From an uncultured Prevotellaceae bacterium (GTDB lineage: Bacteria; Bacteroidota; Bacteroidia; Bacteroidales; Muribaculaceae), in the NCBI GenBank assembly GCA_937904375.1, contig CALDIG010000183.1, forward strand, positions 1 to 14,043: 14,043 bases of DNA. The letters are read 5' to 3'. Every line of letters starts with the position of its first letter. Position 1 is the first letter of the stretch. Of the stretch, positions 1 to 4,913 are shown in pieces. The notes below the pieces were generated by a model. That model was given only the letters and a program-made list of their open reading frames with translations. It searched no databases and was not told the DNA's origin. Position numbers and translations under genes: made by a program.

Positions 1-54
1 TAGAGCATCAGCCTTCCAAGCTGAGGGCCGCGGGTTTGAGCCCCGTCTTCCGCT
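1..54 (+). tRNA. tRNA-Gly(TCC), 5' end cut off by window
   Basis: The 3' two thirds of a glycine tRNA. The D-stem 3' strand GAGC is at 3-6. The anticodon stem TCAGC/GCTGA (8-12/20-24) encloses the loop CTTCCAA, which places anticodon TCC at 15-17. The T-arm is GCGGG/CCCGT (30-34/42-46) with one G-U pair. The 3' acceptor strand is CTTCCGC (47-53) and the discriminator is T54. No CCA is encoded (the next bases are CTA), so a CCA-adding enzyme must complete it. It sits 17 nt before tRNA-Thr, matching the common bacterial order Gly-Thr-tuf, and is probably processed from one long tRNA-tuf transcript. Confidence 0.95.
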
Positions 55-71
55 CTAAGGAAACATGGAAC

Positions 72-143
<72 letters not shown>

Positions 144-151
144 CAAGTAAA

Positions 152-227
152 TACACACAAGCTTCGCTTCTCTAGTCGCGGTGCGTTGAATAAGGGCGCT
201 CGTCGTGGGGGCGAAGTGAAATGTGTA
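152..227 (+). other. Structured spacer between tRNA-Thr and tuf (imperfect hairpin)
   Basis: The 140-nt gap before tuf contains a long inverted repeat. TACACA (152-157) pairs with TGTGTA (222-227). After a small internal loop, GCTTCGC (161-167) pairs with GCGAAGT (211-217), including one G-U. The 43 nt in between are G-rich and could fold further. It may be a processing signal separating the tRNAs from the tuf message, or a tuf leader. No T-run follows, so it is not an intrinsic terminator. From 228 to 283 the sequence is A/T-rich; a weak TAATTTTT at 260-267 resembles a Bacteroidota -7 element, but no convincing -33 TTTG accompanies it. Confidence 0.45.
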
Positions 228-283
228 ATTATGAGGGAACACAATAAGTTAATCATTTATAATTTTTAGTAACAAGAAAAGTT

Positions 284-1480
284 ATGGCAAAAGAGAAATT
301 CGTAAGAACGAAACCGCATGTTAACATCGGTACAATTGGTCACGTTGACCACGGTAAAACTACTTTGACCGCTGCTATCACCCTCGTGCTCTCGAAGCAG
401 GGATGGTCTCAGCAGGAGGTTCGCTCGTTCGATTCTATCGACAATGCTCCTGAGGAGAAAGAGCGTGGTATCACAATCAACACTGCTCACGTAGAGTATG
501 AGACTGAGAATCGTCACTATGCACACGTTGACTGCCCTGGACACGCCGACTACGTTAAGAACATGGTAACTGGTGCTGCTCAGATGGACGGTGCTATCGT
601 AGTTATCGCTGCTACCGACGGTGTTATGCCACAGACTCGCGAGCACATCCTTCTCGCCCGTCAGGTGAACGTTCCACGTCTGGTTATCTTCCTGAACAAG
701 TGCGACTCTCCCGATGTTGACGAGGAGATGATCGAGCTCGTTGAGATGGACGTACGTGACCTCCTGAGCGAGTATGAGTATGATGGTGAGAACACCCCCG
801 TTATCAAGGGTTCGGCTCTTGGTGCATTGAATGGTGAGCCCAAGTGGGAGGAGACAGTTCTTGAGCTTATGAAGGCTGTTGACGAGTGGATTCCACTGCC
901 TCCACGCGACATCGACAAACCATTCTTGATGCCTATCGAGGACGTATTCTCTATCACTGGCCGCGGTACTGTAGCTACTGGTCGTATCGAGACTGGTATC
1001 ATCAAGGTTGGTGACGCTGTTCAAATCATGGGTCTTGGCGCAGACCTCAAGTCGGTAGTTACCGGCGTTGAGATGTTCCGCAAGCTGCTCGATCAGGGCG
1101 AGGCTGGCGACAACGTAGGTCTGTTGCTCCGCGGTATCGACTACAAGGAGATCAAGCGCGGTATGGTAATCTGCCACCCAGGACTTGTTAAGCCACACGA
1201 TCACTTCACTGCTTCGGTTTACGTGCTGAAGAAGGAAGAGGGTGGCCGTCACACTCCATTCCACAACAAGTATCGTCCACAGTTCTACATCCGCACACTT
1301 GACGTGACTGGCGAGATCTCCTTGCCCGAGGGTGTAGAGATGGTAATGCCTGGTGACCACGTTGAGATCAACGTTAAGCTCATCACTCCCGTTGCTTGCA
1401 GCGAAGGTCTTCGTTTCGCAATCCGTGAGGGTGGCCGCACCGTTGGTTCTGGTCAAATCACCAAGATCATCGACGATTAA
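284..1480 (+). CDS. tuf: Elongation factor Tu
   Basis: EF-Tu delivers aminoacyl-tRNA to the ribosomal A site as a GTP complex and hydrolyses GTP on correct decoding; it acts in the cytoplasm. The protein has 398 residues, a normal full length. The GTPase motifs are in order: P-loop GHVDHGKT at 19-26, DCPGH at 83-87, NKCD at 138-141 and SAL at 177-179, followed by the two beta-barrel domains and the conserved end RFAIREGGRTVGSG. The effector region containing RGITINTAHVEY is intact. The ATG at 284 gives the canonical MAKEKF start; upstream is A-rich (AACAAGAAAAGTT) with no Shine-Dalgarno. It lies downstream of the tRNA genes and is closed by its own terminator, so it can be made at higher level than secE-nusG. 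Confidence 0.99.
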   Translation: MAKEKFVRTKPHVNIGTIGHVDHGKTTLTAAITLVLSKQGWSQQEVRSFDSIDNAPEEKERGITINTAHVEYETENRHYAHVDCPGHADYVKNMVTGAAQMDGAIVVIAATDGVMPQTREHILLARQVNVPRLVIFLNKCDSPDVDEEMIELVEMDVRDLLSEYEYDGENTPVIKGSALGALNGEPKWEETVLELMKAVDEWIPLPPRDIDKPFLMPIEDVFSITGRGTVATGRIETGIIKVGDAVQIMGLGADLKSVVTGVEMFRKLLDQGEAGDNVGLLLRGIDYKEIKRGMVICHPGLVKPHDHFTASVYVLKKEEGGRHTPFHNKYRPQFYIRTLDVTGEISLPEGVEMVMPGDHVEINVKLITPVACSEGLRFAIREGGRTVGSGQITKIIDD

Positions 1481-1517
1481 TTGTTGAGAATCGCCACGGC
1501 GAGACATAACTAGTTTT

Positions 1518-1568
1518 ACAGCCGGCCGCCTGCTGCGCGGCACGCCATGAGGTGGCCGGCTGTTTTTT
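1518..1568 (+). terminator. Strong intrinsic terminator after tuf
   Basis: A 14-bp stem with one G-U pair is formed by ACAGCCGGCCGCCT (1518-1531) and AGGTGGCCGGCTGT (1550-1563). The 18-nt loop is GC-rich, and six Ts (1563-1568) follow at once. It lies 37 nt after the tuf stop codon. The T-run ends two bases before the first base of tRNA-Trp, so downstream genes depend on read-through or on a promoter overlapping this element. Confidence 0.9.
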
Positions 1569-1570
1569 AC

Positions 1571-1643
1571 ACGGGAATAGTTCAGTTGGTAGAACGACGG
1601 TCTCCAAAACCGTAGGTCGTGAGTTCGAGTCTTACTTCCCGTG
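1571..1643 (+). tRNA. tRNA-Trp(CCA)
   Basis: Complete cloverleaf: acceptor ACGGGAA (1571-1577) with TTCCCGT (1636-1642), D-arm GTTC/GAAC, anticodon stem ACGGT/ACCGT (1597-1601/1609-1613) around CTCCAAA with anticodon CCA at 1604-1606, and T-arm GTGAG/CTTAC with one G-U. Discriminator G73 and an A1-U72 pair are usual for bacterial tRNA-Trp. No CCA is encoded; the trailer starts CTAATTA. Its place between tuf and secE is common in bacteria. RNase cleavage at its 3' end would leave secE with a leader of only about 20 nt. Confidence 0.97.
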
Positions 1644-1663
1644 CTAATTATCTAAAAAAGAAA

Positions 1664-1864
1664 ATGAAAAAATACAAGATACTTACGGACATTGAGGAAT
1701 CTTATAACGAGCTCGTTCATAAGGTTTCTTGGCCAACTAAGAGTGAGCTGGTCAATAGCACAATAGTGGTAATGGTAGCTTCCGTCATTGCTGCTCTCAT
1801 ATTATGGCTTATTGACCTGTTTCTGAACTTCGTGATGGGTCAGGTTTACGGTCTGGCAGGTTAA
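1664..1864 (+). CDS. secE: Preprotein translocase subunit SecE
   Basis: SecE clamps SecY in the SecYEG channel of the inner membrane and is needed for Sec-dependent export. The 66-residue product is the short, single-span form found in many bacteria. It has an amphipathic N-terminal part (MKKYKILTDIEESYNELV), the conserved cytoplasmic signature VSWPTKSE near residues 22-29, and one hydrophobic transmembrane segment at about residues 33-59 (VVMVASVIAALILWLIDLFLNFV). I chose the ATG at 1664, preceded by an A-rich tract. A longer reading from GTG 1619 would start inside tRNA-Trp and adds no SecE-like sequence. Its partner nusG follows, as in most bacteria. Confidence 0.95.
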   Translation: MKKYKILTDIEESYNELVHKVSWPTKSELVNSTIVVMVASVIAALILWLIDLFLNFVMGQVYGLAG

Positions 1865-1867
1865 TGA

Positions 1868-1919
1868 CCGGTCTCGCCCCGTCAAAACAGTGGGGGGTGC
1901 GCCGGGCATGACAATGCCT
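1868..1919 (+). other. Two hairpins in the secE-nusG spacer
   Basis: The 151-nt spacer before nusG is strongly structured. CCGG (1868-1871) can pair with CCGG (1902-1905), with CGCCCC (1875-1880) pairing GGGGTG (1894-1899) inside it. Immediately after, GGCAT (1905-1909) pairs with ATGCC (1914-1918) across a GACA loop; the two hairpins share base 1905. Together with the hairpin and T-run at 1927-1955 they form a compact leader ending in a terminator-like element. The function is unknown; the position suggests control of nusG and downstream genes. Confidence 0.5.
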
Positions 1920-1926
1920 ACTCGTA

Positions 1927-1955
1927 GCAGTGCTTGACACATTGCGCGGTTTTTT
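1927..1955 (+). terminator. Terminator-like hairpin (possible attenuator) before nusG
   Basis: GCAGTG (1927-1932) pairs with CATTGC (1940-1945), including one G-U, across a 7-nt loop. The spacer GCGG and six Ts (1950-1955) follow. The stem is short and the T-run is offset by 4 nt, so termination is probably partial. A further small hairpin, TCACA/TGTGA, is at 1957-1969. From 1970 to the nusG start the sequence is A/T-rich, with no clear promoter or ribosome-binding site. Confidence 0.5.
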
Positions 1956-2015
1956 CTCACAGAGTGTGAATTTATAGCATTTAATTTTCAATTTCGCTAA
2001 ACTACAGTGTAATCA

Positions 2016-2570
2016 ATGGCTGAAAACAAAAATCTTCAGTGGTATGTTCTGCGTGCCATCTCGGGAAAAGAGGCAAAGGTCAAGGAGATGCTTGACGCGG
2101 CATGTAAGAATACCGACCTGGGCAAGTATGTGGCACAGGTATTGATACCTACCGAGAAGGTCTATACGACACGTGGAGGAAAGAAGGTGCTCAAAGAGCG
2201 CAATCTGTTCTCGGGATATGTGTTTGTGCAGGCCGTGCTCCGTGGCGATGTGGAGGATTATTTGCGCAACACCACCAACGTCATCGACTTCGTGCGCAGC
2301 CGTGACGCCAACCGCAAGCCCGAGCCCATTCGCGAGAGCGATATCGCACGCATGCTCAATGCTGCCGAGGGCGAGGACAGCGGCGACGCCTCGTCGCCCA
2401 ACGATTATATCGTGGGCGAGACTGTTAAGGTCAATGACGGACCTTTCAGCGGTTTCACTGGTGAGATCGAGGAGGTTAACCGTGAGCGCCTCAAGCTCAA
2501 GGTTATGGTGAAGGTCTTTGGAAGGCCCACACCTCTGGAGTTGGATAATTCGCAGGTAACGCGAGAGTGA
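2016..2570 (+). CDS. nusG: Transcription termination/antitermination factor NusG
   Basis: NusG binds the RNA polymerase clamp, reduces pausing, and links polymerase to Rho or to ribosomal protein S10. The 184-residue protein starts with the NGN domain (MAENKNLQWYVLRAISGKE, then the core FSGYVFV at residues 65-71). A polar linker at about 117-130 (AEGEDSGDASSPND) follows, then a KOW domain from about residue 134 (VGETVKVNDGPFSGFTGEI). Length and order are normal for the family. Start ATG 2016 is supported by the aromatic-rich NGN start just after it; there is no Shine-Dalgarno. It sits in its usual place between secE and rplK and follows a structured spacer that may tune its level. Confidence 0.97.
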   Translation: MAENKNLQWYVLRAISGKEAKVKEMLDAACKNTDLGKYVAQVLIPTEKVYTTRGGKKVLKERNLFSGYVFVQAVLRGDVEDYLRNTTNVIDFVRSRDANRKPEPIRESDIARMLNAAEGEDSGDASSPNDYIVGETVKVNDGPFSGFTGEIEEVNRERLKLKVMVKVFGRPTPLELDNSQVTRE

Positions 2571-2571
2571 G

Positions 2572-2593
2572 CCTCCTAATGTTACGTGGGAGG
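2572..2593 (+). promoter_or_regulatory. Small hairpin in the nusG-rplK spacer, possible leader element
   Basis: Directly after the nusG stop codon, CCTCC (2572-2576) pairs with GGAGG (2589-2593) around a 12-nt loop. In many bacteria protein L1 represses the L11-L1 message by binding a leader site at about this place, so this is a candidate by position. I could not match it to the L1 consensus (two helices around an asymmetric loop). The rest of the spacer (2594-2649) is A/T-rich with no clear promoter. Confidence 0.3.
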
Positions 2594-2649
2594 GCACGCC
2601 TATCGCAACTTGTTTATTAATTATATAAACATTTTAGAAATTTAGAACA

Positions 2650-3093
2650 ATGGCTAAAGAAATTGCTGGACAGATCAAATTACAGATTAAAGGTGGAGCC
2701 GCAAACCCTTCACCCCCAGTAGGACCTGCACTTGGTGCTAAGGGTATCAACATCATGGAGTTTTGCAAGCAATTCAATGCCCGCACACAAGCTAGCGCCG
2801 GTAAGGTGTTGCCAGTGGTAATCACTTATTATGCCGACAAGAGTTTTGACTTCATCGTCAAGACATCGCCCGCTGCCGTGCAGCTGCTCGACGCCGCCAA
2901 GATTAAGGGCGGTTCGGGTGAGCCTAACCGCAAGAAGGTGGCTAGCGTCACTTGGGAGCAGATTCAAGCAATTGCTGAGGACAAAATGCCTGATTTGAAC
3001 TGTTTTACTCTAGCTTCGGCTATGAGAATGGTTGCTGGTACAGCAAGAAGTATGGGTATCACCGTAAAGGGTCAATTCCCTGAGAACATTTAA
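2650..3093 (+). CDS. rplK: 50S ribosomal protein L11
   Basis: L11 binds the GTPase-associated centre of 23S rRNA at the base of the stalk and influences factor-dependent GTP hydrolysis and the stringent response. The 147 residues show the N-terminal domain with the proline-rich signature GGAANPSPPVGPALGAKG (about residues 16-33) and GINIMEFCKQFNA. The rRNA-binding C-terminal domain ends SMGITVKGQ. The length is normal. The prolines of the thiopeptide-contact region are present. Start ATG 2650 gives the canonical MAKEIAGQIKLQI; there is no Shine-Dalgarno. rplA follows after 15 nt, so the two are translated from one message. Confidence 0.98.
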   Translation: MAKEIAGQIKLQIKGGAANPSPPVGPALGAKGINIMEFCKQFNARTQASAGKVLPVVITYYADKSFDFIVKTSPAAVQLLDAAKIKGGSGEPNRKKVASVTWEQIQAIAEDKMPDLNCFTLASAMRMVAGTARSMGITVKGQFPENI

Positions 3094-3108
3094 AACTTCA
3101 ATTGAACT

Positions 3109-3804
3109 ATGAGTAAACTGACAAAAAACCACAAGTTAGCAAAGGAGAAGATTGAAGCCGGGAAGAGTTACACCCTTTTAGAGGCCGCCACTTTGTTGAA
3201 GGAAATCACCTACACAAAGTTCAACGCCTCGGCCGATATCGATGTACGTCTTGGTGTAGATCCCCGCAAGGCTGACCAGAACGTGCGTGGCGTAGTATCA
3301 CTGCCTAACGGCACTGGTAAGACCGTTCGCGTGCTCGTTATGTGTACTGCCGACGCCGAGGCCGCAGCCAAGGAAGCTGGAGCCGACTATGTAGGTCTTG
3401 ACGAGTATATCGACAAGATCAAAGGCGGCTGGACCGACGTTGATGTTATCATCACTCAGCCACAATGCATGGGCAAGCTTGGTCCTTTGGGCCGCATACT
3501 TGGTCCCCGTGGCTTGATGCCTAACCCCAAGAGTGGCACTGTGACTCCTGATGTCGCAAAGGCTGTGAAAGAGGTTAAGCAGGGTAAGATTGACTTCAAG
3601 GTTGACAAGAAAGGTATCGTTCACACTTCAATAGGCAGAATGTCGTTCACCCCCGAGCAAATCAAGGAGAACGCGCAGGCTTTCATCAACACATTGGTGA
3701 AACTCAAGCCCAACACTGCCAAGGGTACCTATCTGAAGAGTATTTATCTTTCAAGCACAATGAGTCCTGGTATCAAGATTGATGTCAAGTCGATTGACGC
3801 TTAA
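3109..3804 (+). CDS. rplA: 50S ribosomal protein L1
   Basis: L1 forms the mobile L1 stalk of the large subunit, helps release E-site tRNA, and in many bacteria represses its own operon. The 231-residue product is normal in length. Visible conserved stretches are KFNASADIDVRLGVDPRKAD with NVRGVVSLPNGTGK in the first half, the central LGPLGRILGPRGLMPNPKSGT, and the C-terminal segment ending TMSPGIKID. Start ATG 3109 follows rplK by 15 nt, without a Shine-Dalgarno. The gene ends 19 nt before rplJ, leaving no room for a long rplJ leader of the E. coli type unless it lies within this coding region. Confidence 0.98.
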   Translation: MSKLTKNHKLAKEKIEAGKSYTLLEAATLLKEITYTKFNASADIDVRLGVDPRKADQNVRGVVSLPNGTGKTVRVLVMCTADAEAAAKEAGADYVGLDEYIDKIKGGWTDVDVIITQPQCMGKLGPLGRILGPRGLMPNPKSGTVTPDVAKAVKEVKQGKIDFKVDKKGIVHTSIGRMSFTPEQIKENAQAFINTLVKLKPNTAKGTYLKSIYLSSTMSPGIKIDVKSIDA

Positions 3805-3823
3805 TTTTAATCAAGAAGAAGAC

Positions 3824-4348
3824 ATGAGAAAGGAAGATAAAGCAAAACAGATAGAGGCAATTAAAGGCTTACTTGCCGATTATAGTTGCGTGTACCTCAC
3901 CGAGACCACCGCTCTCAACGCCGAGAAGACTGTGGAGCTGCGCCGTGCAGCTTTCAAGAACGACGTGAAGATGGTGGTAGTGAAGAACACCTTGTTGAAA
4001 AAGGCTATGGAGCAGATGGATATGGACTACAGTGGTCTCTACGACTCACTGGCAGGTCCCACCACCTTGATGCTTAGCAACACAGGTAATGCTCCCGCTA
4101 AACTTATCAAGAGTTTCCGCCAGAAGAAAGAGACACTTCCCGCGCTGAAAGCCGCCTACGTTGAGGAGACTGCTTATGTGGGTGCCGACCAGCTCGAAGT
4201 GCTCGCTACCATCAAGAGCAAGAACGAGCTTATCGCCGACGTTGTGGCATTGCTGCAATCGCCTGCTAAGAACGTCATCAGCGCTCTCCAGAGTGGTGGC
4301 AACAAGCTGCACGGAATTCTGGAAACATTATCAAATAAAGAAAATTAA
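3824..4348 (+). CDS. rplJ: 50S ribosomal protein L10
   Basis: L10 anchors L7/L12 dimers to the 50S stalk base. The 174-residue protein starts MRKEDKAKQIEAIKG and holds the family core (LRRAAFKNDVKMVVVKNTLLKKAM and a SLAGPTTLML segment). It ends in a long helix (about 145-170) of the kind that carries the L7/L12 dimers. I chose ATG 3824: it follows AAGAAGAAG, the most purine-rich upstream sequence in the operon, and gives the normal L10 start. An in-frame ATG at 3779 lies inside rplA and would add 15 unrelated residues. Gap to rplL is 26 nt. Confidence 0.97.
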   Translation: MRKEDKAKQIEAIKGLLADYSCVYLTETTALNAEKTVELRRAAFKNDVKMVVVKNTLLKKAMEQMDMDYSGLYDSLAGPTTLMLSNTGNAPAKLIKSFRQKKETLPALKAAYVEETAYVGADQLEVLATIKSKNELIADVVALLQSPAKNVISALQSGGNKLHGILETLSNKEN

Positions 4349-4374
4349 TAACAAATCAATTAAATCATACAATC

Positions 4375-4752
4375 ATGGCAGATTTAAAAGCTTTTGCAGA
4401 ACAATTAGTTAATCTTTCAGTTAAGGAAGTAAACGAGCTCGCTCAGATCCTTAAGGATGAATATGGTATTGAACCAGCTGCTGCAGCTGTTGCAGTTGCC
4501 GCAGGTCCCGCCGCTGGTGGTGCTGCTGCCGAGGAGGAGAAATCTTCTTTCGACGTAGTGCTCAAGGCCGCTGGTGCCAACAAGCTCAAAGTTATCAAAC
4601 TCGTTAAGGAACTCACTGGTCTTGGCTTGAAGGAAGCTAAGGCTCTCGTTGACGAGGCTCCAAGCAAAGTAAAAGAAGGTCTTGCTAAGGCCGAGGCCGA
4701 GGGCTTGAAGCAGCAACTTGAAGCCGAAGGAGCTGAAGTTGAACTTAAATAA
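4375..4752 (+). CDS. rplL: 50S ribosomal protein L7/L12
   Basis: L7/L12 is the multi-copy stalk protein that recruits translational GTPases. The 125 residues have the three usual parts: an N-terminal dimerisation domain (MADLKAFAEQLVNLSVKEVNELAQILKDEY), an Ala/Gly-rich flexible hinge at about 35-52, and the globular C-terminal domain (FDVVLKAAGANKLKVIKLVKELTGLGLKEAK...) that contacts elongation factors. The length is normal. Start ATG 4375, no Shine-Dalgarno. As the protein is needed at several copies per ribosome, the two hairpins just downstream may lower transcription into rpoBC relative to this gene. Confidence 0.98.
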   Translation: MADLKAFAEQLVNLSVKEVNELAQILKDEYGIEPAAAAVAVAAGPAAGGAAAEEEKSSFDVVLKAAGANKLKVIKLVKELTGLGLKEAKALVDEAPSKVKEGLAKAEAEGLKQQLEAEGAEVELK

Positions 4753-4757
4753 TACTG

Positions 4758-4770
4758 CCTGTTTAACAGG
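4758..4770 (+). repeat. Short perfect inverted repeat after rplL
   Basis: CCTGTT and AACAGG flank a single T, five bases after the rplL stop codon. As RNA it would fold as a 4-bp stem with a 5-nt loop. It is the first of three inverted repeats in the rplL-rpoB spacer and has no T-run of its own. Confidence 0.5.
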
Positions 4771-4776
4771 TAAAAT

Positions 4777-4816
4777 GGTTAAGAATCCCAAGCGATTGTC
4801 GATTCTTAACCTTTTT
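4777..4816 (+). terminator. Attenuator/terminator 1 between rplL and rpoB
   Basis: A perfect 11-bp stem is formed by GGTTAAGAATC (4777-4787) and GATTCTTAACC (4801-4811). The 13-nt loop can itself form CAA/TTG closed by a GCGA tetraloop (GNRA type). Five Ts (4812-4816) follow directly, and a second run of eight Ts is at 4822-4829. This has the form of an intrinsic terminator, but rpoBC lies downstream with no strong promoter in between, so it most likely works as a partial terminator. A control point in the same spacer is known in E. coli. Confidence 0.85.
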
Positions 4817-4830
4817 GTGTCTTTTTTTTA

Positions 4831-4888
4831 AGGTGGGCGTTAGGCTCTCAAGACACAAGCACATCTACACCCACCTATCTATTTTTTT
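4831..4888 (+). terminator. Attenuator/terminator 2 between rplL and rpoB, with competing helix
   Basis: AGGTGGG (4831-4837) pairs with CCCACCT (4870-4876), and GTTAG/CTAC can extend the stem with one bulge. After ATCTA comes a run of seven Ts (4882-4888). The large loop contains AAGACACAA (4850-4858), a perfect complement of TTGTGTCTT (4815-4823) upstream. This 9-bp helix completes before the second stem and would either oppose it or form a pseudoknot with it, as in an antiterminator/terminator pair. Confidence 0.6.
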
Positions 4889-4913
4889 GAGTTCACCTTA
4901 ATTTTATTTTTCA

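Noticed and set aside
266..1543. 425-residue open frame on the minus strand covering all of tuf
   Set aside because: It is the antisense shadow of a strongly codon-biased gene that rarely uses codons complementary to stops. No homology is recognisable and it spans a tuf reading frame that is certain.
1619..1663. Upstream GTG extension of secE
   Set aside because: The extension starts inside the T-arm of tRNA-Trp and adds 15 residues (MSSSLTSRANYLKKK) unlike SecE; ATG 1664 gives the normal protein.
1933..1939. TTGACA at 1934-1939 read as a sigma70 -35 box upstream of nusG
   Set aside because: It lies in a hairpin loop, Bacteroidota do not use this consensus, and no suitable -10 or -7 element is placed correctly downstream.
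3779..3823. Upstream ATG for rplJ inside rplA
   Set aside because: It adds 15 residues unlike L10 and overlaps rplA; ATG 3824 follows a purine-rich stretch and gives the canonical N-terminus.
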